Shown: positions 44,477-52,852 of the stretch, in pieces | Numbering within the stretch: position 1 is the stretch's first letter | How the letters are laid out: every line of letters starts with the position of its first letter | NCBI GenBank assembly: GCA_963748385.1 | Contig: CAVVIQ010000016.1 | Location: 1-64,000, forward strand | Direction: 5' to 3' | DNA length: 64,000 bases | Source of the DNA: Rhodoblastus sp963748385 | GTDB taxonomy: Bacteria; Pseudomonadota; Alphaproteobacteria; Rhizobiales; Beijerinckiaceae | The notes under the pieces: generated by a model | The model's database searches: none | Told to the model about the DNA's origin: nothing | Seen by the model: the letters and a program-made list of their open reading frames with translations, nothing else | Position numbers and translations under genes: made by a program

Positions 44477-47400
44477 ATGTTCGCGCTTCTGGCCCAGAAA
44501 CGTTTCGCGCCTCTGTTCTGGACGCAGTTTCTTTCCGCCTTCAACGACAATTTCCTGAAAAACGCGCTGGTTTTTCTCATCATGTACAAATTGTCGGGGC
44601 CGAACGCGGAATCCCTGATCACTTTGGCCGGCGCGATCTTCATCCTGCCCTTTTTTGTCCTGTCCGGCCTGGGCGGCCAGCTGGCCGACCGCTACGACAA
44701 GGCGATGATCGCGCGCCGCCTGAAGCTGACCGAAATGCTCGCGGTGCTGGTGGCGGTCGCCGGTTTTTATTACGGCTCCGTGCCGATTCTCTTCGTCGCG
44801 CTCGCCTTGTTCGGCGTCATTTCGACCCTGTTCGGGCCGATCAAATACGGCATCCTGCCGGACCATCTGCAAAAATCGGAACTGCCCGCCGGCAACGCCC
44901 TGATCGAGGGCGCGACCTTCATCGCCATTCTGCTTGGCGCGATCGTCGGCGGCCTCGCCTCGCGCGAGGGCGGCGACCCGTCGAAAATCTCCGGCTTCAT
45001 GCTGGCGGTGGCGCTGGCCTGCTATATCTCCAGCCGTTTCATTCCGGGAACCGGCGGCGAGGCGCCGGACCTGAGAATCGACGCCAACATCTTTCGCTCG
45101 ACCAGATCGCTGCTGCTCGACCTGTGGTCCGACAGGAGGCTGTGGATCACCGGGGTCATGGTCAGCCTGTTCTGGATGTTCGGCGCCATCGCGCTTTCCG
45201 TCCTGCCGCCGATGATCAAATTGCGCATGGGCGGCGAGGAAATGGTGGTGACCGCCTATCTCGCCGTCTTCGCTATTTCGGTCGCGATCGGCTCCGGTCT
45301 CGGCGCCTTCTTCTGCGCCGGACGCATCGTGCTGCTGCCGGCGCCGGCCGCGACGCTCGTCCTCGCCTTCTTTTCGGCGGAGCTGGCTTTGGCGCTCCAT
45401 TCCCTGCCGGCGGCGGCGGCGCAGATCGCGGTCGGCGATTTCTTCAAACAGCCGGCGGCCTGGCGCGTCGGCTTCGATCTCGCGGCCATGGCGGTCGCCG
45501 GCGGCGTTCTGGCGGTGCCGAGCTTCGCCGCCGCTCAGGCCTGGGCGCCGGCCGAAAAACGCGCCCGCGTCGTCGCCGCGATCAATGTGCTCAATGCCGC
45601 CTTCATGGTGGCCGGAACGCTCGCGGTCGCCGCGCTCCAGAAGGCGGGTCTCGGCCTCGACGGGGTCTTCGCCCTGATGGCCCTGGCCGCGCTGATCGCC
45701 GCGGCGTGGATGTTCGCCCGCCTGCCGACCAGCCCCATGCGCGACTTCCTTTCGATCCTGTTCCGCGCCTTCTACCGGCTGGAGGTCAAGGGCCGCGACA
45801 ATATCGCCAAGGCGGGGCCGAACGCGATCATCGCGCTCAACCACGTGTCCTTCCTCGACGCCGCTTTGGCCCTGTCCCTCCTCGACCACGATCCGATCTT
45901 CGCCATCGACACCGGCATCGCCGAACGCTGGTGGGTCAAGCCTTTCCTGCGCTTCGTCCGCGTCTATCCGCTCGACCCGACCAAGCCGATGGCGACGCGC
46001 GGCCTGATCCACGCGGTGCGCGACGGCGAGACCCTGGTGATCTTTCCCGAGGGCCGCCTCACCGTCACCGGCTCGCTGATGAAGGTCTATGACGGCGCGG
46101 GCATGATTGCGGACAAGTCGGGCCGCAAGATCGTTCCCACCCGCATCGACGGACTTGAAGCTTCGGCTTTTTCCCGCCTGTCGCGCGATCAGGCGCCGCG
46201 CCGTTTCCTCAACAAGGTCACGGTGACGATCCTCGAGCCGGTGGAACTGGAAGTCGGCGAGAGCCTCATCGGCAAGGCGCGGCGGCAGGCGGCGGGAGCC
46301 GCGCTCTATCAGATCATGTCCGATTTGCTGTTCCGCACGACCGATGTCGAAAAGACCCTTTTCGCAGCGGTCGCCCAAGCCGCGCGCAAACACGGCATGG
46401 GCCGCGTGGCGCTGGAAGACCCGACTTCGCCGGCGCTCACCTATCGCAAGCTTTTGATCGGCGCCCGACTGCTCGGCAAGCAGTTTTCCCGCCTGGGCCC
46501 GGTCGGCCAGCCGATCGGCCTGATGCTGCCCAACGTCAATGGCGCCGGCGCCGCCTTTCTCGGACTGCTTTCGGCCAACCGCCCGCCGGCGATGATCAAT
46601 TTCACCGCCGGCCCGGCCAATATCGCGGCGGCCTGCGCGGCGGCCGAGGCGGAAATCATCGTCACCTCGCGCGCCTTCATCGAAAAGGCGCGGTTGGAAA
46701 AATTGGTCGAACGCGTCGGGGAAAGCGTCGCCTTCGTCTATCTCGAGGATTTGCGCGACAGGATTTCAGGTCTCGACAAGCTGCGCGCCTTCCTCAATTG
46801 CCGCGCGCCCCTCGCGAAGGCGAAGCCCGACGATCGCGCCGTCGTCCTTTTCACTTCCGGATCGGAGGGCGCGCCCAAGGGCGTCGCCCTCTCCCACCGC
46901 AATATTTTGTCCAATGTCGCGCAAGTCGCCGCCCGCATCGATTTCGGCCGCAGCGACCGGCTGTTCAACGTGCTGCCGATCTTCCATTCCTTCGGGCTGA
47001 CCGGCGGCCTCGTCCTGCCGCTGGTTTCCGGCGTCCCGACCTATCTCTATCCGTCGCCGTTGCATTACCGCATCATCCCCGAGCTGATCTACGCCAGCAA
47101 CGCCACGATCCTGTTCGGCACCGACACTGTGCTCAACGGCTATGCGCGTTCGGCCCATCCTTACGATTTGCGCTCCTTGCGTTATGTCATCGCCGGCGCC
47201 GAGGCGGTGAGGGAATCGACCCGACGGCTCTACGACGAAAAATTCGGGCTGCGCCTTCTCGAAGGCTATGGCGTCACCGAGACCTCGCCGGTGCTGGCGC
47301 TGAACACCCCGATGTTCAACCGTTTCGGCACGGTCGGCCTGTTCTGTCCCGGCGTCGAGGCGCGGCTCGAAAAGGTCGAAGGGATCAAGGACGGCGCGCG

Positions 47401-47899
47401 GCTTTTTGTGCGCGGTCCCAATGTGATGCTGGGTTATTTGCGCGCGGAGCATCCCGGCGTGCTGGAGCCGCCGCCCGACGGCTGGCACGACACTGGCGAC
47501 ATCGTTTCCATCGACAGGGATGGTTTTGTCGCCATCAAGGGCCGCGCCAAGCGTTTCGCCAAGGTCGGCGGCGAGATGGTCTCGCTGGCGGCGGTCGAGA
47601 ACCTCGCCGCCCTGCGCTGGCCGGACGCCAGGGTCGCGGCGGTCGCCTTGTCTGATCCGCGCAAGGGCGAGAAAATCGTGCTCTGCGCCGAACATGAGGG
47701 CGCAAACCGCGCCGAATTCATGGCTTTCGCCAAATCGCACGGCGCCTCGGAACTGATGTTTCCGGCCAAAATCCTGGTGATGGACAGCTTGCCGCTGCTG
47801 GGCTCGGGCAAGGTCGATTATCCCGCCTTGAGCAAGGCGGTGGCGGAAAGCGGGAGCGATGGCCCCGCGGCGCCGGAGGAGGAAGGCGACGCCGGGTAA
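44477..47899 (+). CDS. aas: Fused lysophospholipid transporter / acyltransferase / acyl-ACP synthetase (LplT-Aas)
   Basis: 1140 residues combining three parts. Residues 1-400: MFS-type LplT transporter (about 12 membrane segments; LFGPIKYGILPDHLQKSELP). About 425-620: PlsC-type acyltransferase with IALNHVSFLDAALAL (HX4D) and LVIFPEGRLTVTGSL. About 640-1125: AMP-dependent ligase with VVLFTSGSEGAPKGVALSHR and LLEGYGVTETSPVLALN. The enzyme takes lysophosphatidylethanolamine from the periplasm, activates a fatty acid and re-acylates the lipid. E. coli uses two proteins for this; the fused form is known in many Proteobacteria. Frame intact throughout 3.4 kb. Confidence 0.92.
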   Translation: MFALLAQKRFAPLFWTQFLSAFNDNFLKNALVFLIMYKLSGPNAESLITLAGAIFILPFFVLSGLGGQLADRYDKAMIARRLKLTEMLAVLVAVAGFYYGSVPILFVALALFGVISTLFGPIKYGILPDHLQKSELPAGNALIEGATFIAILLGAIVGGLASREGGDPSKISGFMLAVALACYISSRFIPGTGGEAPDLRIDANIFRSTRSLLLDLWSDRRLWITGVMVSLFWMFGAIALSVLPPMIKLRMGGEEMVVTAYLAVFAISVAIGSGLGAFFCAGRIVLLPAPAATLVLAFFSAELALALHSLPAAAAQIAVGDFFKQPAAWRVGFDLAAMAVAGGVLAVPSFAAAQAWAPAEKRARVVAAINVLNAAFMVAGTLAVAALQKAGLGLDGVFALMALAALIAAAWMFARLPTSPMRDFLSILFRAFYRLEVKGRDNIAKAGPNAIIALNHVSFLDAALALSLLDHDPIFAIDTGIAERWWVKPFLRFVRVYPLDPTKPMATRGLIHAVRDGETLVIFPEGRLTVTGSLMKVYDGAGMIADKSGRKIVPTRIDGLEASAFSRLSRDQAPRRFLNKVTVTILEPVELEVGESLIGKARRQAAGAALYQIMSDLLFRTTDVEKTLFAAVAQAARKHGMGRVALEDPTSPALTYRKLLIGARLLGKQFSRLGPVGQPIGLMLPNVNGAGAAFLGLLSANRPPAMINFTAGPANIAAACAAAEAEIIVTSRAFIEKARLEKLVERVGESVAFVYLEDLRDRISGLDKLRAFLNCRAPLAKAKPDDRAVVLFTSGSEGAPKGVALSHRNILSNVAQVAARIDFGRSDRLFNVLPIFHSFGLTGGLVLPLVSGVPTYLYPSPLHYRIIPELIYASNATILFGTDTVLNGYARSAHPYDLRSLRYVIAGAEAVRESTRRLYDEKFGLRLLEGYGVTETSPVLALNTPMFNRFGTVGLFCPGVEARLEKVEGIKDGARLFVRGPNVMLGYLRAEHPGVLEPPPDGWHDTGDIVSIDRDGFVAIKGRAKRFAKVGGEMVSLAAVENLAALRWPDARVAAVALSDPRKGEKIVLCAEHEGANRAEFMAFAKSHGASELMFPAKILVMDSLPLLGSGKVDYPALSKAVAESGSDGPAAPEEEGDAG

Positions 47900-48114
47900 C
47901 GAGCTCAAGGATCGCCAGGACGCCATACGAAACGGCTGTTTTCCTGGTACGGCTGCAGAGCCGGGGGGCGTGATGTGGGAAATGGCGGTTTCGCATCGCC
48001 GTAACCTGATGTCGCTGCGACCGCGTGGTTGCAGAAACGGGTGACCCATTTTAACGCCTTGCTCTGGACTTTCCGCCGGCGCCAGCCTAATCGGGCGCGA
48101 ACGGGGAGATTTGC

Positions 48115-48334
48115 ATGTCCGAAACGCGCGATTCCAACGGAACCCTTCTGAACGAAGGCGATAATGTCACCGTCATCAAGGATCTCAAGGTCAAGGGATC
48201 GTCCAGGCACCGTGCTCAAGCGCGGCACGGTGATCCGTGGCGTCCATCTCACCGACGACCCCGAGGAAATCGAGGGTCGCACGGACAAAGTGAAGGGCCT
48301 GGTCCTCAAAACCTGTTTCTTGAAAAAGGCGTGA
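48115..48334 (+). CDS. PhnA-like (YjdM) protein, frame change near 48205
   Basis: The first 30 codons read DSNGTLLNEGDNVTVIKDLK then VKGSS, the start of the PhnA/YjdM C-terminal domain. Removing one base near 48205 restores TVLKRGTVIRGVHLTDDPEE then IEGRTDKVKGLVLKTCFLKK and a stop at 48332-48334. The resulting domain of about 72 residues matches the usual free-standing PhnA C-terminal length. Despite the name, the family is not a phosphonate enzyme and its role is unclear. ATG at 48115 follows GGGGAG. The uncorrected open frame runs to 48852 across the neighbouring gene and is not credible. Confidence 0.7.
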
Positions 48335-48356
48335 GGTTTCGCGACGCCAGCGCCAA

Positions 48357-48777
48357 CTACAACCCCAGCCGCGGGATTTCGATCGCCGGGCAGCGCTCCA
48401 TGACGACCGTCAGCCCCGCGGCTTCCGCCTTGGCCGCCGCCGCGTCGTGGCGCACGCCGAGCTGCATCCAGACGGTTCTGGCGCCTTTGGCGATGGCCTC
48501 GTCCACCACAGGCGGGACGGCTTCCGAGCGGCGGAAAATATCCACCATGTCCACTGGCTCTTCGATCTCGGATGAGGCTCGCGCGCACCGTCTCGCCGAG
48601 CAGGATCTGGCCGGCAAGGCCGGGATTGACCGGAATGACCCTGAAACCCCGGCCTTGCAGATAGCGCATGACCGAATGACTGGGGCGCATCGGGTTCTTG
48701 CTCGCGCCGACCAGCGCGATCGTCCTGGCCTCGCGCAGGACGCGGGCGATGGTTTCGTCCGAAATTTTTGCCGCCAT
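48357..48777 (-). CDS. CoA-binding domain protein (YccU-like), frame change near 48573
   Basis: Begins at ATG 48777 (MAAKISDETIARVLREARTI), with GGAG six bases upstream. A Rossmann-type CoA-binding motif follows: ALVGASKNPMRPSHSVMRYL and FRVIPVNPGLAGQILLGETV. One extra base near 48573 breaks the frame. After it the protein reads SEIEEPVDMVDIFRRSEAVP and AIAKGARTVWMQLGVRHDAA to LGL, as in YccU-type proteins of about 140 residues. Uncorrected, the two halves appear as parts of frames 47905-48885 and 48357-48782. It sits one base after the enoyl-CoA hydratase stop, so it is the second gene of that unit. Function of YccU is unknown. Confidence 0.8.
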
Positions 48778-48778
48778 T

Positions 48779-49564
48779 TCATTCTCCGGTCCAGCAGGGC
48801 GGCCGCTTGTCGAGGAAGGCGCCGATCCCTTCTCGCGCGTCGCGCGCCTTGAGATTTTCCGCCATTGCGTCGCTGGCGTAGTCATAGGCCTCGGCCAGCG
48901 GCATCTCGGCCTGACGATAAAAAGCCTTCTTGCCGATCGCCAGGGTCAGGGGCGATTTCGATGCGATTTTTCTGGCCAGGGCGAGAGCGCCCGCCTCCAG
49001 TTCGGCGGCGGGAGCGATGTCGTTGACGAGGCCGAAGCGCAAAGCGGTTTCCGCGTCGATCAGATCGCCGGTCAGCAGCATCTGCATGGCGTGCTTGTGC
49101 GCGATATTGCGCGACAAGGCGACCATCGGCGTCGAGCAGAACAGCCCGATCTGGACGCCCGGCGTGGCGAAGCGGGCGTCCTCGGCGGCGAGCGCAAGGT
49201 CGGCGCTGGCGACGAGTTGCGCCCCCGCCGCCGTGGCGACGCCGTGGACCCGGGCGATCACCGGCTTGGGCAAAGCCACGATCGCCTGCATGACCTCGGC
49301 GCAGAGCGCGAAGAGCTCCTTGACATAGGCGGGATCGTAATCGCGGGCGCGCATTTCCTTCAGGTCATGCCCGGCGCAAAAAGCTGGCCCCGCCCCGGCC
49401 AGAATGACCACGCGGGCGGAAGGATCCGCCTCGATCTCGGCCAGGGCGGCGCGCAAGGCGCCGAGCATGCCCAGCGACAGGCCGTTGCGCGATTCCGGCC
49501 GATTCAGGGTGAGCGTGACGACGCCCTCGTCGTCATGGCGCAGCAGAAAATGGTTTTGCGTCAT
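48779..49564 (-). CDS. Enoyl-CoA hydratase/isomerase family protein
   Basis: 261 residues from ATG 49564 (MTQNHFLLRHDDEGVVTLTL). Crotonase fold with the first oxyanion loop in AGAGPAFCAGHDLKEMRARD and the second near VIARVHGVATAAGAQLVASA. The glutamates of classical hydratases are not clear in the FCSTPMVALS region, so a hydratase, isomerase or hydrolase activity cannot be chosen. The C terminus (DKRPPCWTGE) resembles the EchA subgroup. It is cotranscribed with the CoA-binding protein that follows. The large open frame extending upstream to 50431 is antisense to other genes. Confidence 0.85.
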   Translation of the reverse strand: MTQNHFLLRHDDEGVVTLTLNRPESRNGLSLGMLGALRAALAEIEADPSARVVILAGAGPAFCAGHDLKEMRARDYDPAYVKELFALCAEVMQAIVALPKPVIARVHGVATAAGAQLVASADLALAAEDARFATPGVQIGLFCSTPMVALSRNIAHKHAMQMLLTGDLIDAETALRFGLVNDIAPAAELEAGALALARKIASKSPLTLAIGKKAFYRQAEMPLAEAYDYASDAMAENLKARDAREGIGAFLDKRPPCWTGE

Positions 49565-49690
49565 CTCTTTCCCCAGGGTTGAAGCCGGATTCGCGCGCCC
49601 CTCGCGCCCCGCGCCGGCGCACTGGCCATTCTGGCGCGGAACTTGCTCCGCCACAAAGGGGGAATGAGCGAATCGCAGAGGGTGAAGACC

Positions 49691-49897
49691 ATGTGCGAAA
49701 TTATCGACTTCCAGTCCAGAAGACGCGCCCTTTCGCGTCCGGGCGCCGCCAGGCCGACGGAAAATTCCGGCCTCGCACTCGCGCAGGTCGCCTGGCTCAG
49801 GCCCGAGGCCGCGCCCGGCGCCCAGGAAAGCGCCGGCGCCTGCCGCGAAATCGGGCAAGGCCTGACCAAGGACGCGCCAGACAATCGTCCTTCCTGA
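49691..49897 (+). CDS. Short hypothetical protein
   Basis: 68 residues if read from ATG 49691 (MCEIIDFQSRRRALSRPGAA), which has GAGGGTGAAG upstream. Longer starts at TTG 49643 and ATG 49664 are possible. It has no predicted membrane part. The N-terminal MCEIIDFQ pattern is distinctive and may reflect a small alphaproteobacterial family, but I do not recognise it. It lies about 100 bases before trxC on the same strand. Confidence 0.45.
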   Translation: MCEIIDFQSRRRALSRPGAARPTENSGLALAQVAWLRPEAAPGAQESAGACREIGQGLTKDAPDNRPS

Positions 49898-49999
49898 CCT
49901 TCGCCTTCTCCTGTCTCTGGAACATATCGCCGCCAGCGAATATATATCGCGAGCGGAGCCGGTTTTGCGGGTTCCGGCGACGGGCGATGGAGGCCAGGG

Positions 50000-50446
50000 G
50001 TGGACGAGGTTCATGTGGTTTGCCCGCATTGCGGCAAAGTCAATCGCGCCAGCGGCGAAAAGCTCCAAAGCGGCCTGCGGCCCGCTTGCGGCGCCTGCGG
50101 CTCGGCCCTCTTTCCCGGCGTCATCGAAATCCATGACGAGGTGGAATTCGATCGCCATATCGAGCGCACCAACCTCCCGATCGTCGTCGATTTCTGGGCC
50201 GAATGGTGCGGCCCCTGCAAGGTCATGGGTCCGCACTTCACGGCGGCCGCCAAGAAAATGGAGATCGCGGCGCGCTTCCTCAAGGTGGACACCGACATGT
50301 TCCCGCGCATCGCCGGCCGTTTCAACATCCGCGGCATTCCAACCCTGGTGATCATCGCCAATGGCAACGAAGTCGCGCGGCAGGCCGGCGCGAGCGACGC
50401 CAACGCCATCGTGCGCTGGGTGACGAGCCACGGCGCGATGGCGTGA
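50000..50446 (+). CDS. trxC: Thioredoxin 2
   Basis: 148 residues starting at GTG 50000, preceded by GGAGG. The N-terminal zinc-binding region has two Cys pairs (VCPHCGKVN and CGACGSALF), and the thioredoxin active site is WAEWCGPCKVMGPHF. This two-part layout defines TrxC, a heat- and redox-responsive thioredoxin. The last codons overlap the GTG start of the DNA polymerase IV gene by four bases, so translation of the two is coupled. Confidence 0.88.
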   Translation: MDEVHVVCPHCGKVNRASGEKLQSGLRPACGACGSALFPGVIEIHDEVEFDRHIERTNLPIVVDFWAEWCGPCKVMGPHFTAAAKKMEIAARFLKVDTDMFPRIAGRFNIRGIPTLVIIANGNEVARQAGASDANAIVRWVTSHGAMA

Positions 50447-51555
50447 CCGCCGGCGACGGACACGAAAAACCCCGGACCGATCCGTCGCGGGTCCGCAAAA
50501 TCATTCATATCGACATGGACGCCTTTTATGCGTCGGTCGAGCAGCGGGACAATCCCTCCCTGCGCGGCCGGCCCGTCGCGGTCGGCCATGGCCGGGCGCG
50601 CGGGGTGGTGGCGGCGGCGAGCTATGAGGCGCGGGCCTTTGGCGTCCATTCCGCCATGCCCTCGGTGACGGCGCTGCGCAAATGTCCGGAACTTGTTTTC
50701 GTTCCCCCGCGCTTCGAGGCCTATCGCGCGGTTTCGCAAAAAATCAGGGACATTCTCGCCCGCCGCACCCCGCTGATCGAGCCGCTGGCGCTGGACGAAG
50801 CCTATCTCGACGTGACCGATCTTCTCGCCGAGGGCGAAACCGCCGCCTCGGCCGCCGAGGACATAAGGGCGGCGATCCTGAATGAGACCGGCCTCACCGC
50901 CTCGGCCGGCGTGTCCTACAATAAATTTCTGGCCAAAATGGCCTCTGGCCAGCGCAAGCCGAACGGCTTGTTCGTCATCACGCCGAAGATGGGGCCGGCC
51001 TTTGTCGAGGCGCTCCCGGTGAAACGATTTCATGGCGTCGGCCCCGCCACCGCCGAAAAAATGCGCCGACTCCGGATCGAGACCGGCGCGGATCTGAAAG
51101 CTTGCGCGCCGGAGTTCCTGCAGAAACATTTCGGCAAGGCGGGAAGCTTTTTTTACGCCATCGCGCGCGGGATTGACGACCGCCCGGTGCGGCCCGATCG
51201 CGCCCGCAAATCGATCGGCGCGGAAAACACCTTTCTGGAGGATGTCTTCACCCTCGACGCGGCGCGGGAGAAAATCGCGCCAATCGTCCAGAAAGTTTGG
51301 GCCGCCTGCGAACGCGCCCGGATGAGCGGACGAACCGTGACGATCAAAGTCAAATATGCGGATTTTCAGCAGGTCACCCGCGCCCACAGCGAGCCCGAAG
51401 CGGTCTCGTCCGCCGCCGACCTGCTGCGCCGCGCCCTGTCGTTGCTCGCCCCACTCTTCCCGCCCCCCAAAGGCATCCGCCTGCTCGGCGTCACGGTCTC
51501 CGCCTTCGACGCGGGCCAGGCGACTCGCCAACTCGATTTCGACTTCTCGCCGTAG
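50443..51555 (+). CDS. dinB: DNA polymerase IV
   Basis: 370 residues from GTG 50443. Y-family polymerase used in translesion synthesis. The metal-binding Asp is in HIDMDAFYASVEQRDNPSLR, and the second acidic pair in IEPLALDEAYLDVTDLLAEG. Thumb motifs include GVSYNKFLAKMASGQRKPNG and VKRFHGVGPATAEKMRRL. The C-terminal QLDFDFSP is a beta-clamp-binding motif. It is coupled to trxC by a GTGA overlap. No LexA box was identified upstream of this unit. Confidence 0.92.
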   Translation: MTAGDGHEKPRTDPSRVRKIIHIDMDAFYASVEQRDNPSLRGRPVAVGHGRARGVVAAASYEARAFGVHSAMPSVTALRKCPELVFVPPRFEAYRAVSQKIRDILARRTPLIEPLALDEAYLDVTDLLAEGETAASAAEDIRAAILNETGLTASAGVSYNKFLAKMASGQRKPNGLFVITPKMGPAFVEALPVKRFHGVGPATAEKMRRLRIETGADLKACAPEFLQKHFGKAGSFFYAIARGIDDRPVRPDRARKSIGAENTFLEDVFTLDAAREKIAPIVQKVWAACERARMSGRTVTIKVKYADFQQVTRAHSEPEAVSSAADLLRRALSLLAPLFPPPKGIRLLGVTVSAFDAGQATRQLDFDFSP

Positions 51556-51652
51556 GAAGCCTGAGAATGGAGCCGGCGCAAAAACATTCCAGCGGTTCCG
51601 AACACCCCCTCGCTCCGACCAGAAGATCTGGCTGAAAGCGCGGCGATCGATC

Positions 51653-52108
51653 TCACCGGACTTGCCGCACGGCGACGTCCTCGTCGTCGTCGCCATCGAC
51701 ATGCATTCTGAAACCACCCGCCGATGGGTAGATGACCACCTTCGGGGCATATGCGTAATGATAATGATAGTGATCGGCCGATTGCCGCCAGACTTGCCCG
51801 TTCATCAATCTATATATGGTATCCCCGCTCCAGCCCCTGTATTCCCCATCGATGTTGCTTTCGATATTCGCGTCGGGAACAGGTTCAACGCCCTGCGTCT
51901 CTCGATGTCTGAACGCGGGCGCAATCGCGCTAACCCACCGGTCGAGGGCTTGCAATTCTCCCGGCGTAAGCTTTTGCAACCCTGAAGCCTGGAACGCATC
52001 GGGCGGAAGGATCTGTTCGAGCCGAATTGCTGGCTCCGCCGCGGATTGCGCCCAGCACGCGCCGGTCCAGCCGCCAAGAAACGCTGCGAAGAGCCATGTC
52101 GGCCGCAT
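51653..52108 (-). CDS. Small secreted protein with a His/Tyr-rich stretch
   Basis: 151 residues. Signal peptide RPTWLFAAFLGGWTGACWA with cleavage near AQS. The mature part contains LTPGELQALDRWVSAIAPAF, then RGWSGDTIYRLMNGQVWRQS and a HYHYHYAYAPKVVIYPSA stretch with alternating His and Tyr, and an acidic DGDDDEDVA segment near the end. The His/Tyr run could bind metal. Not recognised otherwise. It stands alone between dinB and the methyltransferase-like gene. Confidence 0.6.
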   Translation of the reverse strand: MRPTWLFAAFLGGWTGACWAQSAAEPAIRLEQILPPDAFQASGLQKLTPGELQALDRWVSAIAPAFRHRETQGVEPVPDANIESNIDGEYRGWSGDTIYRLMNGQVWRQSADHYHYHYAYAPKVVIYPSAGGFRMHVDGDDDEDVAVRQVR

Positions 52109-52304
52109 TGTCCAACCGCCTGTGAAACCGGCCAGGTCCTCATCCGATCGTAGCCGTCGTCGATTGCGCCAGCTTGCCTCTCGGAAATGGACAGATCAAG
52201 GGGCCTGCCCGGCGATGCGCCTTGCGGGCGGCGGCCCCTTTGCCTGACCATTGTTGGACGTGCGCGTCGTCGTCAGGCTTCTGGACAATCGCCGGCGAAC
52301 AGGC

Positions 52305-52827
52305 ATGATCCGGCAGTCGGCACGCAGAACCCCGAGTCAGTCCTTGGCCATCGATTTCGCCCAACGTCCCAACCGGATTCCCTGGCCGCCGATTCTATAC
52401 GTCGTGGCGGGCGGCGTCGCTTATCTGCTGCAATACGCCGCCCCGACGGGAAAGCTCCTGCCCGATTGGGTCAGGATGTGCGGCGACGTGTTCATCGCCT
52501 TCGGGCTCGCCTTCGATTTCTGGGCCATGGGCGCGATGCTGCTCGCGCGCACGAACATCCTGCCCAATCGCGGCGCCGGGCGGCTCGTCACTTACGGGCC
52601 ATTCGCTTACAGCCGCAACCCGATCTATCTCGGCAACACCTTGCTGTTGATCGGGATCGGCCTCGCTTACAGCGCCTTGTGGTTTGTGCCGATGGCTTTT
52701 GTCGCCGCCTTTCTCGTGGACCGGCTGGCGATCCGGCGCGAGGAAATCCACCTCGCCCTGCGCTTCGGCGACGGAATGGACAGCCTACGCGGCGCGCACG
52801 CCGCGCTGGCTGAGAAAGCCGTTCTGA
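52305..52827 (+). CDS. Isoprenylcysteine carboxyl methyltransferase-like membrane protein, frame change near 52773
   Basis: From ATG 52305, with several hydrophobic segments (WPPILYVVAGGVAYLLQYAA; VFIAFGLAFDFWAMGAMLLA; NTLLLIGIGLAYSALWFVPM). The catalytic-type signature GRLVTYGPFAYSRNPIYLGN and IRREEIHLALRFGD are intact. The frame then shifts; dropping one base near 52773 restores the standard EWTAYAARTPRWLRKPF end, with stop at 52825-52827. Bacterial members methylate lipids or unknown thiols. Uncorrected, the open frame runs to 53009 into the antisense of hynL. The true stop lies 25 bases from the convergent hynL stop. Confidence 0.75.
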
Positions 52828-52852
52828 TCGGCCCGCGTCTCGGCGCGCCGCT

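Noticed and set aside
44177..46393. 738-codon minus-strand frame opposite the aas gene
   Set aside because: Antisense shadow; only its last part overlaps the real SDR in another frame.
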